Assembly (NCBI GenBank): GCA_050084985.1
Contig: JBITNC010000001.1
Span: forward strand, 79,422,001-79,486,000
DNA length: 64,000 nucleotides
Direction: 5' to 3'
Source: Nageia nagi
Lineage: Eukaryota; Pinophyta
Shown piece after piece: positions 48,101 to 59,110 of the stretch. The notes under the pieces are model-generated. The model did no database searches. It was not told the DNA's origin and saw only the letters and a list, made by a program, of their open reading frames with translations. The position numbers and the translations under genes are program-made. Each line of letters begins with the position of its first letter. Position 1 is the stretch's first letter.

Positions 48101-51100
48101 AGCAAGTCATTTCAAAGACTTGAACTATCCATACAAATTGAAAAGCTATGCTAAGTGGGCTTTAGTTGGTGAGAATTCATCTACAGCAGATGTCTCCTAA
48201 CTGCTATAGATTCTCCCATCTCCAAAATGCACAACTGTCTCTTAAAAATGGCATCTTCACAAGGTAACACATCTTTCGGATTTCAGTATACATACAACTA
48301 TCATGTTTCAGGAAAAAACAGTAGCATATAATACTTTGTGTGGGAGAAATCAGAAAACTTAAAAGACATTAAGCATTCCTGATAAGAAGCATCTCCATTA
48401 AGCTTCAACTTTCCTCTTCACACTTCTACAGGTATAGTTTCAGGAATAAGTACAAATATTAGATTGTTTTCCTTCAAGTGGAGGAAAAGCGACAAACAGG
48501 ATGTCTCCTCAGATTACATCATTCTTGAAAGGAGTTCCCAAGATCTCTTTGCATACCATAAACATACCATATAAGACTACAAGCATCCTGAGGAAGACCA
48601 AAGCCAAAAGAACAGGGAAAAACACTTCCCCTCTCACAGCTTTGAAAATTAGTCAAGCAGTAGACTAAAAATAAAGTGGGCACTTTGAAATGCAGGGTAC
48701 AGTGGCAAAGTCACAACCAGGAAGATGAAGAAATGCAGGGTACAGTGGCAAAGACCCAACCAGGAAGATGAAGACAAGCCCTTGTATTTGATAAAAAATG
48801 ACATTTCTAACAAATCGTCTTAATATACTACTGTGGAAACTACATATATGCCATTTTTTTAACATTGTTTGATTGCAAAGTTCAGTTCATCACACAGTAA
48901 ATCTAAAAGTCATTCAAAGTTATATTTCATGGGCAAGCTGCTTATGAAACATTGGCATGAAAGCTTTTAATCTCATAATCTAAGTCATTTCTTTAACCAT
49001 CTTGCCATGATTACTCAACCTTCTGTTGTGACTAACACAACACACCCCAAAATCCTGCGATTTTGGGACCCAAGCACTTCGCCCATGTCATATCACATAA
49101 TACTTAGAACTTCGTCTTCCTGTATATCATGCTCATCATCCCGACAAGAATTGAGTGACATGCCTTCCCCAGTCCTATCCATGGTGATTCAAATCAAAAT
49201 TCCCAAAAAATGCTAAGTCTAAAAATAGGAGGGTCAAATTAGGTGTAATTAGGGAACCCCCAAGGTAGGTTCGAAGCTGAGCAAGGTGAAAGCTAGCCTC
49301 CAGGAGTCCAACACATGCCTCCAGAAGACAAGTTTTTGACTTTTTCTGAATGCACTAGGTGGAAGGAGTCTTTCTGGCAAAGTTTGTAAGCAAGTTGAGC
49401 GATTGCAAGTCATCAGGAAGCCAACGCATGAGGAAAAAAGTTAGGATTCTGTCTCTTTTTGGCATGCACCTGACCATAAGGGCTACCAAAGTCAAGTTCG
49501 AGGGGCAAGAAGTCAAACTAGGTCTCCCAAGAACCCAACGCATCCCTCCAAAAGATAGGGTTGTGTCTTTTTGCAGCATGCACCAGCTAAAAAGTGGAGC
49601 ACAGGTTGAAGTTAGGGCGAAATCTAGTGAAGTGAAGCAGCCAAGAAACATGCGTTGGGGTCTTGAGAAAGAAAGGAAGTATTTTGGAGGTGGAAATTTG
49701 GCTAAGGTATTGAACGAAGACATCCAAATGTGTTAAGTCCACCCAAGAGACCAAGCGCATGACTCAAAAAGTCATGATTATGACTTTTTGAGCGACGCTC
49801 CAAGTTCAGGCATGCATGCAAGGCTGGTGCATGTCTCCAAAAGACAAAAACTTGACTTTTCCTGCCATGCGCCTAGCCCAGGAGGAGGTCCAAATGGCTT
49901 TGAAGATGAAAAATGACCAAGTCATAAGCATAAAAGCCAAAAATCAAGTCAAACTAGGAAAAGTAAGGTTGATGCATGCCTCCAAAAGACAGAAATGTGA
50001 CTTTTTCTAGCATGTACCCAAACTAGAGAGACTGGCAAGCTTGTGCACCGAAAAAAAGACAGGAAGGTGGCTTTTTTAGGCATGTACCCAGCTTGAAGAG
50101 GACCTAGTAATAGTTTAAGGTGGAAATTGGACAAGTCTAAGTCCAAGAAAAGGTGAAATAACAAAGAAATTGAAGCTAGAAGGCTAGCACAAGGGTGAAA
50201 GAGACATGCACTCAATTTTGGACAGCCCTCAAGCTAGGCGCATGACAAAAAAAGACAAGATTTTGTCTTTTTTCTGGCATGCGCCAGCCCAGAAGACCCC
50301 CCAAGACCCCATGTTGATCTTCCAAGAGCAAAATCCCGAATTTCAAGTGGGTGCACATCCTTAAGTTGGCCAAATTGAAGAGACAAGATCATTTTGCCTC
50401 CATTTTGGCCAATCATAGCCGACTAGGGCAACAAAAAACCCTAAAAATGCCTTGGGAAATCGATCTTCATTACTTGACAATTCTTCTCTCTCCTACCAAA
50501 TTCATTGGAGCACCAATTGGAGTATTACCTCACATCCAGCATCAAAAATGGCGGAGACAAACCACAAAGCACAAGAACAAGAGAAAGAGCTCAAGACGAA
50601 AGGGATAGTGACCATCAAGCCAGAAAGCCAATATTGACCTTGCAGCTTCAATAAGAGCATTACATGGAGATCCCACCAGAGAGTAGAAGATGAATCCATG
50701 AAGACTCACTATGTGAGCAAATTTATTTTCAACGTCAATAATACTTTGTTTGTCACTAGGGTATTCTGAACAAAGATCCAAAGAAATCTCAAGACTTGGA
50801 GGCCCATACTTTGAAGACCGAAATTGGTGAAGTTAAGACCATTGGGGTAGAGCGAATAAAGATATCACCAAACTCGTCAAAGAACTGGAGGAGAGCCAAG
50901 AGAAACTGAGCCTGAAGAAGAGAGCACACCTCCCAAACCATATTATCTTCAAGACAAGGTGGCCACAAAAAAACAAAGGCACCCTCAATAGGCAAACGGT
51001 GAAGGTTTCGAGTCAAGTATTGCAAAAGCGAGGATGATTGACAAGTTTGTGTACCTGAGAAGCATAGGGATGTGATGTTGCAGTTGCAACAATTTTATTT

Positions 51101-54100
51101 TATTTATTGCAATTTTATTTTGAAATTGGATTTTATAAACTTATTAAATTCAGTTCAACCTTGTGATGGATGAGGATTTGCTCCCACAAGTGCTAGAATA
51201 AATCTTGTAACACCATGAGGCAGATTTTCATTAGACCTTTTTTAATTTTCTTAAATTTGCATTAGGGTCAGGGCAACACTTAGGTTTGTCATGAAAACTA
51301 TTTATACCCTTAGAGGGTTCATTTGTAAGGGGGATGGAATTTTTGAATGATGGACATGAACATTTGCTAATAGATGAGAGGAATAATTCTTTCTATCAAG
51401 CACTTGTCTATGGTGAATGTGGCATGATCTTTTAAGTTAAATTGCACAACTCTGTTTCTTTTTTGCTATGAGCTTTAGCATGCAATGTTATCATTGGTGT
51501 GTGTTACTTAGATGCTTGGGACATTTTGCAAACCTCTTGAGAGGTGGGTAAAAGAGTGATTGATTATTCTTTTGAAGTGTTGAATGTAATGCATAGTTAA
51601 TGATTGCTCACGGAATGCAACTAGACTTGTATAATTCTGAAGTGTGTTCCCCTATAATGTTTAGCATGAGAACTTCATCCACATGTTGAAGGTGTTACCT
51701 TGCCACAACCAACACCTTTACTCCCTTAGACGCATGTTCTTTCCTCTAGACCATTCGTGTTTGGCTAGTGTGAGAGGATATTCCTTCTTCTAAACCATTT
51801 GTGTTGTTGGCTAGTATGAAAGGATAGGTGGATGCGTGGAACTCAGGACCAACCCGAAGGAACTTGGCATTCAGACATTGTACTCATCGATGGAGCTTGA
51901 TGTAAAGGGCTGAATTCATATGCCTCGAGCCATTTCCAATTTTCCCTCCTACACTTTTCTTTTATTTTTCATTTTTTTTCCATGGTTTACATACCCCCTC
52001 TTTATTTATAGTATTTGAGAAGCAACCCTTGTCTAGGCATCAAGACAGTCTGAATTCTTGATTAACAAATTTTATTTGAGTTGGTAGCAACTTAAAACAT
52101 CCTAGCGAATCCCTGAGTCTTGTTCTTGCATATCCATTCAAAAGATACCTTTAAGGTAACCAATCCTCAAAGTGGGAAGGGGTAACACCCTTTCACCTAG
52201 GTGTTGGTTTCTTTGTGAGCCTTGCAAATCATTTGCATATCAACAAGGTAGGAAAGAAAAACTACCCAACACACTTCCGATAAAGTTACAGATGGAATTA
52301 GTGTTTTAAGTAAATAATATGTTGTTGTCATGATAGCAACTGAGCTACACCTTGACCCTCTATGCTAATCTCCCTTCTGAACTAGATTTAAAAAGATTTA
52401 TTGGACTGTTAGAAGAACCAAAAATCTTGATCATAAGTATGTTGTGGAAAGCCCCCATTTTGCAAACTTCCATTAGACATTACTCAATTCATCAATGCAC
52501 TCTTTTATAATACAAGTCATTTGAGTATCATCAGCAAGAGTCTTCTCTCTCAAGTAACTCTTTTATTTGCTACCTTTGTCACTGGCTTTCACCTCTATCA
52601 CTCATTCTTCTTGCTATATAGTGGTTCATAATAAGGTGTCATAACTTCCTGAAGTGTCCAATCTTTTTTTTGCCTCTTCTAGAATGAAATATATTTGTCC
52701 TCTGATATTTTGATTCTTCATAACATCTAATATATTGATTCTTTTTGACGTCCAGTCAATTTATTCATTCCATTTTTAATTTATCATTTTTCCATTTATA
52801 CTGTACATTGTTTTATGATATTTTGGTGCACATACTTGTCACAGGCACACTACAGGGTTATCATTGTAGTCGCTAACCTGATTTTGAATTCACATAGACA
52901 ACACAACCAAATAGCAACTACATCAGAAATGTAGATAGACAGATTGACTTGAGTGCAAACTTTAAGAGAAATAGTTCGTTGAACATTATATGAGAATATT
53001 CATCTACCAAGATATTCATAGCTGACTTGGAAAGAACACAGAATTCATTCATCGTGGTGTCCTGACGTGGAATCGGGACATCACTTTAATGGATATGCTC
53101 AAAAGTTCCAATGGAAAATATATATATAGAAAGAATCCAAAGAAATAAATAAGTTTAATATAAGCACTAGTGACCAAAATAGGTCAATAGGTCTCGAAAA
53201 GAAGCCACAGGGCAATAAACCAAAGACGAAAACCAACTATGCTAAAAATAAATTAATCTGGAGCCTAATACATATGCTAAATATGATAGACATATTTAAC
53301 ATGGATTCTCTACAATAGATTTGGTCATTTGTATTCATGAAGATTGTTACTTCATATGTCAATTAAAACGTATATCACCAATGGGGCCTTGGTTCTAGCA
53401 GTAAGGTGGGAGAGTGTTATACCCCCTCCACTTGCCAAGGTTCAAATCTCCAGGGTGCAAATTTACCATTTGTGCGCCATACAAATATCCCTCAGCAGTG
53501 GGGGCATAGAACCCAGTGGGGTCATATAGTTGCTACTAGTTTTTTTCTCCATCGGACCAGAGGCAAGGTGCAAACCTTAGGAAAATTTGGCAAAATAGGG
53601 GCCCCTTCATTCCTGGCACTCTGCCAAAGGGGCTCCAATAGTTAAAGTCCTACAACAAAAAAGAACATATGATATAGAAGTAGAATAAAATGCATACAAA
53701 AATTGGACACAGTACTATTTCTCAACTAAGACTAATAAAAAACTTATTTAAAACAAGATGTTTTTATTTATCAGCAATATTTGTGTAGAAGTACAAGAAG
53801 ATATAGTTAGCATATACAGAGGACAAAAACAAATGAGCAATGTAGACTCTGAAGCAAATTCGAAGTATCTTTGGACATGAATATTCCACGTATATGCAAG
53901 TTGGTGATTCACCAATCTCCAAGGTAAAACTGAATTATTGGAGGAATTATGGTAAAAGGAATTCACGGGTTCAGATAAGTGACTTTTAGAAAGACTCTGT
54001 ACATCTCCACACAAATTGCAAGTTCACACCATTAAAAAAATAGACAAACACATTTTAATCATAAGAATCGAATAAGATTTCACTTGCATGTGCAAAAAAG

Positions 54101-57100
54101 AAATATACTACTTGCAATTTAATAAACTGAATCAAAGACAAGCCAAGAGTGTTTCAGTAGAATCTGCCATTAATGATGCCAATTTGTCATCTACAACCTC
54201 TGATTGTAGAATCCCTACAAGTTCATCCAAGCTCATTCTTTTACCTAGAGAAGTTTGTATAGTTACCAGAAACTTAGTATTTCTACAAACAACATCAGAA
54301 GGTGAAACTTTGATTTTCTCCTCAAAATATGTGTTTCCCTTGAATTTTTCAGTCTCTATAAACAAAAAAAAAAATTTGTAACAGTAACAGAGCATATTGT
54401 CAAAAGAAAACTCTGTTCACCAAATCAATGGAAACTGGGAAACCATTAACAACAAGCACAAAAAATAATTTCTTAGTATCTTCAAGCAATTTTGTGGGAC
54501 AAAATGGGCATCTGAAAGTGCACACATAATTAAACATAATTAAGAGGTCCCAAATTAAATAGTGTACATAGATATATCTTCTCAAATGTTTTTCTCCTCT
54601 GAACTTCATTGACACGTGATGTTGGATTCCATTTTCTCTGTAAAGCACCATATAAAAGCAAAAGATTTCATACATGAATACACAACCAGCCTTAAACAAG
54701 GTTCTTTTGAAAAAACATCAAATATATCTTAAATGGACAATGTCAGCCTTCTATACTAAAGGTCCCCACCAAATAAAATGAAGTTTAAACATCCAAAGCT
54801 TTCCCTCCAAAACCATGACAGTATGCATGTTACCATCCTAAAGCAGAAAATAGGGAGTAAGAAATGTTGGAAAAAGAAGTCTGAAAGTTGGGTGCAAAGC
54901 CATATAACTGAGCTAGAATAACTATAATATTAAAAGTTCAATATTTAGCATGTATAACCGGAGATTCAAACCATACACCTTGCTGGCACTATTAAACATC
55001 ATGACTCGAATGCTGAAGGGATTGTACAAGTTTATTTTTAACATTACCAACGTCCATGAATCTCCAAAATGTCATCTACAATAAAGGAGAAAGAATGAAA
55101 TCACTGTTAGTTATACTGGATGTGACTTAGTAGCAATTTGTCTTTTGTGTGTGTTAAACCAAACCCTTCTACTACCTGGGCTCACCTGCAGAGCAATTAA
55201 ACCAGCTAATCAAGTATGCAATAGATTTGTTATAGTTACAAATCTGGTTTAGTTTCAACATGCAGGATGAAATGGCAGATCATAGCAAATGTTTACAAGC
55301 TGGCTATATGTACTCCCTAACAAAAATACCTGACAGAGTTTGTAAACAGCAATTGTCTATAACATTTGGGATTGAAATAAAAGAGGGACAAGAACACACA
55401 CCTCTCTCTCTAATTGGTCAGTATTTCAACACTGCACCAACAATGCCTGAATAGATGGTGATAGATAATCATAAAATTATCCATAGGAGGATGTTCTTTG
55501 AATGTTAATTGTAAGATACCAAGATTCCTAATGCATTGCAATATCTGTTGCTAGCATGTATAAGAGACATAGAGATGCTAATGTAATACCAACAGCAATC
55601 TACAGCAGATATAGTTTCCCTTTTTTCTGGCTTTAATGTTAGCTTACAATCTTGACTATCGACATGTCATGCCAAATTTAGGTTCAGACTGTAGTTGGGA
55701 TCATTATGATGGTACCTGAACGTTGGTTCAGCCAGCCTGTGATATTATATCAGCATGTCTAAAATGAGCTCAAAGCAACAAAGAAGTAGACAGAATAGTA
55801 TGTCTGTGTCAGAAGACACAATCAAGGTTCTAAAAGCACTGTAATGATAAGCCACAACCTAAATCTAAATTAGAAATTAACAAAACAATAATATTCAAGA
55901 TTACAAATTCTGATGTGGCCATCATGAAATATTGAATTATAGATCGGACCGTCAGTCAGCAGTAGCTGAGACAAGAACCAAGCTCTCGAGCTTGTTATTT
56001 CTGCAGTGAGCAATGCAGTCAGCTATTTCAACAGGTTTCTCCTGCTACTCATTTTTGTAAAACTAAGCTGAGCACATCAATAACTGCATTACACACATGA
56101 CATCAACAATAAATGCATACTGATGAAGCTGCAAGCCATACACCTAATTCTTCTAGGAAATGTCATTTGATATCTCTGAAACTAATATGCGAATTATAGC
56201 ATCTGCTTTCATTCTTAAGTTGAATAGAAATAGATTTTGTAATTTATGGAAGGACACGAGTTGTCAAACTAGGAAGGATTTGCCAAGATGGATGTTTATG
56301 CTCATTTCTATGACCTCATAAGAGAGAAACTTCACCGATTTTCACAGACTGGCTGGATGTTGTTCTGTTTAAGTTGATAAAAGAGACACTAAAAGCCATA
56401 GTTCAAATGTCAACTGCCTCTGAATAAGCTCATACAATTGAATGTTGGTTGGATATGTGTTGTTTTCAAACATTCATAATGTGTTTTCTATTTTTTCCAT
56501 GCAGTGTTCAAAACTGAAATATTAAAACGTCCAGTATAATGTTTCTGTTGACGTGCCAATCTGAACAAAGCAACAGAATTCATTTTGAGAATTATGAGCA
56601 AAGATAAAATAAGATAATTGCCTTCTTAAAAATGAATTGAACTTAAAATTCCAAAACTGACATCTGGCTACTTCAATTTATTTTCTTTGAAATACTTCTA
56701 TAGATAATTTGACAAAATCTGGTTAAATTTAGAATCCAACTCAAAAATGTAAAGCATTAAACAAGAATCTCTATAGTTAATGCTCTGTATGACATGTAGT
56801 AAATCGCATACCTGTAATGAAACAGAAGCATCAAATGGAACATGAGCACGAGCTTTTAAGCCTATAAACTTGCTTTTTTCAGCTGCTTGATCATCGGAAA
56901 GATCAACTAATGCTGGAAATACTGCTTCTAACCAAGCAATAGCAAGACTTGCATTGCTCGCAGCCTTGGAATTTGAATGTAATCCTGACATACAAGCATC
57001 TTTATAAATCTCTTCAATGGCTCCCGGGGCATAAACACTGTTAAATGATACACGAAATAACTTATAAGTAGTACGTACTTTACTAAAACCCTTCTAATTA

Positions 57101-59110
57101 TAAAGCTGTCAAGTTGCAATGCATCATTAATCAAGAAATGAACCTTAACAAAATGCAAGGTTCCATTCACACCAAGGTCATTTAGACATTTTAGAATGGG
57201 AAGCCCAGGATCCATTTTCACAGCAGTAAAAAGTGAAAGCATCTAGACTTTATCATCCTAGGGGCACCGGTGTACAGTTTGTTTTACAGACAAACTGCAA
57301 AATGCATTTACATGATGTGAAAGAACATATTGTGCATCAAGAACATGAGATCTTACAGCTCCCCTCCTACCTTATGTTAAGCATGAAAGAATTATAATGC
57401 ACGTAGGGAATAATAGGACATCATAGGACTTCTATTCTATAATTTCCAAGTAAAAGGCACCAGTTTAAGCTTGTGAAAATTAAGCATTGAAAGGCAGTGC
57501 ACGAGGAAACCCACCTTCCAAAAGGAACTACTGGACAAAGAGCATAAACAGAACAGTTGTTAAAAAGAATAAACACCTGCAGTCAAAAAACAAAACACCA
57601 TGAGCTCAAGCTGATAACATTCCATCATTGCCTTTTCTAATGTCTCAATTATTACCCAAATGAGGTGGACATTGACAAAATTCTATTACTAGTGGATTAA
57701 AACATGACTGTGTCTCATTTAAGTATCAAAGTAACAAACAACACATCAAAAAAATACTCAAGCATGTTAATGAACCATCATCTTATACATACGAAAAATA
57801 TCATGTCCAGTAAAATAACTTGCTATATTACACAAATTGCATGGAAATTTTCCCAAATAGTTCAAAAACATAACTAGAACACAAAATGAATTTTGGCTGA
57901 TCACAAAAGTGTAGCCTTGGGTAATCAAATAAGAAAAGCTGTAATTTCTAGTTGCTCTATTTTTCGAAATGTGAATTTAGTACACTCTACATATGATATT
58001 TGTCAACCCAAAGAAATACAAAGTAAAACAAGAAAAAGATAGCATTTTCTTGTAAAAAGGTTAGAAAGTTCGTTCAATTCTGCTATTCAACATTGCTGAG
58101 GAAAAAAAAAAAAATCAAAGAAGGAAAACAGATAACAATTCCCTACTTTCTAAATGGCTTCATATCCAAAATACATTAAAATTTTGAACAATTAAAATAT
58201 CAAGACCGAAAATTAAGAACAACAAAATGCTATTTTAGTCCACAATGAACATATGAAAAGCCAAAATTGAAAAGTTATAAGACTCTCCTACAGACAGGTC
58301 AGATTCTCATTTCTGCATCAATTAACAAACTAGATTAATGATTCGTTTTTATTTAAATTTGATTTGAACATAGAAATATTTTCTTTGAAATCACAGAATT
58401 TAATATGGCAATATACTTGCTTCATGGCTTCCAAAGAGACAAAAGCCCAACAAGTCTGATTCTACGGAATGGGAATGACAAATATCTCCAAACATGTAAC
58501 AAATAAGCACAGAGGAAAATAAACCACCCTTTGATCATCAAACTTACAGTAAATCTGTCCCATAAATGTTCACCACCAAAAGCAAATTGTACAGGACGAA
58601 TTGTGACTGTGTTTGTGAGCTTAGGGTAAGCTGCTGGTTGTAGATGATACTCCTGCTCTGGAATCTCCAAATCCAATGACAAGTCAAACAATCTGCAAAA
58701 CATAAGCAAGCACATCATAGTTTTGATTATTTAAAATAAAAAAATAAGTACCAAATATCCTTGAACATTGATGACAATGATCAGGAAGCAATGGACAAGT
58801 TCATGAATCCATTCTGCCATGGGAACCACTTAAATATGACCCACATATTGAGCAACCACTCTTCAAGATTGTTAGATCCAATTCAAAAAGTTGAGCTCCA
58901 AAGTTGCATATTTTCAAGTCTAGAACTACTGGATTTATTGATGCAAAGGAGATTATCCTGTAGTAAAAAGAAAGAGCATACCTGAAAACGCCATCTGAAG
59001 ATAGAATTCCCAAATGTGTATCACTGTGAGGATGCCATGTAACTTGCAAAATCCGCAACATTTTCCCTCCTTTTGAAGAATATATACTCTGAGATCCAAT
59101 AGCTGTTGCT
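41909..59110 (-). CDS. NUP88: Nucleoporin NUP88 (MOS7 in Arabidopsis), 5'-incomplete, eight exons
   Basis: Exons, in transcript order: 58,982-59,110; 58,548-58,692; 57,515-57,576; 56,812-57,037; 43,058-43,876; 42,645-42,752; 42,312-42,561; 41,909-42,177. All visible splice sites are GT-AG and phases agree, giving 668 residues to the stop. NUP88 is a scaffold-side nucleoporin on the cytoplasmic face of the nuclear pore, bound to NUP214; in Arabidopsis MOS7 it controls nuclear retention of defence proteins. Seen here are the W-H-P-H-S-D-T-H-L-G-I-L-S-S-D block, the W-D-R-F-T-V block, the P-V-V-P-F-G-S-V-Y block of the N-terminal beta-propeller, and a C-terminal coiled coil with N-L-P-G-V-K-K-K-P-L. 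Arabidopsis MOS7 has about 810 residues, so roughly 150 N-terminal residues are missing. No damaging stop is present; the gene looks functional. Confidence 0.95.
42312..42561 (-). CDS. NUP88: NUP88 exon, coiled-coil region
   Basis: 250 bp, 83 codons plus one base. Heptad-like V-Y-V-E-L-R-N-H-G-V-R-L-N-K, then L-E-R-K-L-Q-N-V-E-K-D, and M-K-V-S-N-L-P-G-V-K-K-K-P-L-T-A-A-E, a conserved NUP88 motif. Ends with K-S-Q-I and the first base of Asp. Confidence 0.96.
42645..42752 (-). CDS. NUP88: NUP88 exon, V-T-S-P-G to E-Y-S-H-K
   Basis: 108 bp, 36 codons, phase 0. Encodes V-T-S-P-G-R-R-L-T-A-D-S-I-E-G and H-E-K-Y-I-E-Y-S-H-K, leading into the coiled coil. Confidence 0.95.
43058..43876 (-). CDS. NUP88: NUP88 large exon, G-P-L-P to E-I-P-I-P-Q
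   Basis: 819 bp, exactly 273 codons, phase 0 at both ends. Contains G-F-L-Y-N-L-I-H-K-D-S-I-L-T-I-S and L-A-D-E-L-Q-P-V-W, characteristic of plant NUP88. Also present are D-P-P-P-L-L-Q-L-S-V-V-D, P-E-R-L-Y-C-Y-H-A-G-G-I-D, and a K-E-I-P-I-P-Q end. Acceptor GCAG, donor GTAGGT. Confidence 0.97.
43877..44461 (-). other. NUP88 large intron, 3' end; no element seen
   Basis: Unremarkable AT-rich intron sequence with pyrimidine tracts near the acceptor GCAG. Confidence 0.6.
44462..44578 (-). pseudogene. LINE RNase H fragment, C-terminal half
   Basis: Encodes S-W-K-V-T-S-I-L-Q-D-I-L-Q-M-L and V-R-H-A-L-R-E-G-N-S-A-A-D-W-L-A-N, typical of the plant RNase H that ends LINE ORF2. It is interrupted by the giant LTR unit; the rest is at 47,863-47,960. 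Confidence 0.8.
45796..46302 (-). pseudogene. Unidentified ORF inside the minus unit
   Basis: Starts M-A-E-A-D-P-K-A-Q-E-K-E-L-K and is open to a TAA at 46,048. The same frame then continues, past one TGA, through L-E-A-H-T-L-K-N-K-I-G-E-V and K-E-L-E-E-N-Q-K-S-L-S-L-E to a stop at 45,796. Charged and coiled-coil-like, no domain recognised. The sister unit at 49,024-52,271 has the same ORF in the same place. Confidence 0.6.
46600..47590 (-). repeat. Array of about eight hairpins in the minus unit
   Basis: Pattern: GCATGCCA-AAAAAGAC, about 10 bases, GTCTTTTT-GGCATGCGC. Copies lie near 46,626, 46,845, 46,912, 47,047, 47,188, 47,300, 47,412 and 47,527; spacing is 65-220 bases. The copy at 46,630 has a perfect AAAAAGACAAA/TTTGTCTTTTT stem. 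Sequence between hairpins is unrelated. Confidence 0.85.
47863..49023 (-). other. Spacer between the two units; other half of the LINE RNase H
   Basis: 47,863-47,960 (minus) encodes N-D-T-L-N-I-I-N-C-L-K-G-K-A-K-L, which joins to S-W-K-V at 44,578. The remainder is AT-rich. A 43 bp tandem duplication (AAATGCAGGGTACAGTGGCA...) lies at 48,688-48,773. Confidence 0.7.
49310..50290 (+). repeat. Array of about eight hairpins in the plus unit
   Basis: Copies near 49,313, 49,416, 49,528, 49,752, 49,826, 49,972, 50,042 and 50,237. The best are 49,757 (CTCAAAAAGTCAT/ATGACTTTTTGAG, loop GATT) and 50,237-50,285 (GGCGCATG outer arm pairing with CATGCGCC, AAAAAAGACAA inner arm pairing with TTGTCTTTTTT). 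Confidence 0.85.
50548..51058 (+). pseudogene. Unidentified ORF inside the plus unit
   Basis: Starts M-A-E-T-N-H-K-A-Q-E-Q-E-K-E-L-K, matching the ORF of the sister unit, and ends at a TGA (51,056-51,058) in the matching V-Y-L context. Frameshifts break it. Immediately after it comes GAGAAGCATAGGGATGTGA and a TGTTGCAGTTGCAACA palindrome at 51,076. Confidence 0.55.
52272..53382 (-). other. Large intron, no gene seen; one dispersed repeat
   Basis: AT-rich intron. 53,155-53,250 contains GTGACCAAAATAGGTCAAT and following sequence that recurs at 60,230-60,260 and 60,445-60,560, so it belongs to a dispersed repeat family I cannot name. Confidence 0.5.
53383..53650 (+). mobile_element. tRNA-derived SINE
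   Basis: Begins GGGCCTTGGTTCTAGCAGTAAGG, in which TAGCAGTAAGG resembles a Pol III A box. A B box, GGTTCAAATCTC, follows at about 53,439-53,450. The 3' part is GC-richer than the intron around it and ends near CTCCAATAGTTAAAG. Length, box spacing and position fit a plant SINE; the exact 3' end and duplication were not found. Confidence 0.7.
53651..56811 (-). other. Large intron, 5' half; two unassigned open stretches
   Basis: Minus-strand ORFs at 54,132-54,395 (with S-L-G-K-R-M-S-L-D-E-L-V-G-I-L-Q) and 54,400-54,699 (with F-R-C-P-F-C-P-T-K-L-L-E-D-T-K-K) look partly protein-like but match nothing I recognise. They might be fragments of a captured gene or old element. The rest shows no feature. 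Confidence 0.35.
56812..57037 (-). CDS. NUP88: NUP88 exon, I-E-E-I-Y-K-D-A to S-V-S-L-Q
   Basis: 226 bp. Encodes a helical segment with S-N-A-S-L-A-I-A-W-L-E-A-V-F-P-A-L and ends exactly at the Gln before the 12.9 kb intron (donor GTATGC). The next exon starts with G-P-L-P. Confidence 0.95.
57515..57576 (-). CDS. NUP88: NUP88 micro-exon, V-F-I-L-F to V-V-P-F-G
   Basis: 62 bp, 20 codons plus two bases. Encodes V-F-I-L-F-N-N-C-S-V-Y-A-L-C-P-V-V-P-F-G and completes a Ser codon with the next exon. The segment is recognisable from plant NUP88 and fills the phase gap between its neighbours. Confidence 0.93.
58548..58692 (-). CDS. NUP88: NUP88 exon, L-F-D-L-S to W-D-R-F-T
   Basis: 145 bp, 48 full codons after the split Arg. 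Contains E-I-P-E-Q-E-Y-H-L-Q-P and F-G-G-E-H-L-W-D-R-F-T, both typical of plant NUP88. Donor GTAAGT. Confidence 0.95.
58982..59110 (-). CDS. NUP88: NUP88 exon (first visible), propeller region
   Basis: 129 bp. It starts with the last base of a split Arg codon and encodes A-T-A-I-G-S-Q-S-I-Y and the W-H-P-H-S-D-T-H-L-G-I-L-S-S-D-G-V-F block, ending with two bases of the next Arg codon. Acceptor TGCAG, donor GTATGC. Confidence 0.93.

Larger units (their letters stand above)
49024..52271 (+). mobile_element. 3.25 kb TG..CA unit with hairpin array, plus copy
   Basis: Starts TGTTGTGACTAACACAAC and ends CTACCCAACA, and is colinear with the minus unit along its whole length. By eye the identity is about 80% in the last 1.2 kb. 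The flanks (CCTTC and CACTT) do not form a clean duplication, so its exact ends or history are less certain. It lies 1.16 kb from the minus unit in opposite orientation, making a large inverted repeat in the NUP88 intron. Confidence 0.8.

Noticed and set aside
48688-48773. Short direct repeat considered as a CRISPR-like or satellite array
   Set aside because: Only two adjacent copies; a simple tandem duplication in plant DNA.
44459-52271. One palindromic retroelement with LTRs at its outer ends in opposite orientation (44,579-45,778 and 51,076-52,271)
   Set aside because: The left unit has its own target duplication at 47,863 and interrupts a LINE frame there, so two separate insertions explain the data better.
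52330-52370. tRNA-like GTAGCTCAGTTGC on the minus strand
   Set aside because: It resembles an A box, but no B box or cloverleaf was found nearby.
57040-57242. Possible extra NUP88 exon (D-P-G-L-P-I-L-K-C-L-N-D-L-G-V-N-G)
   Set aside because: The exons on both sides already join in phase (P-F-G-S-V-Y), and the segment does not resemble NUP88. It may be a fragment of something else.
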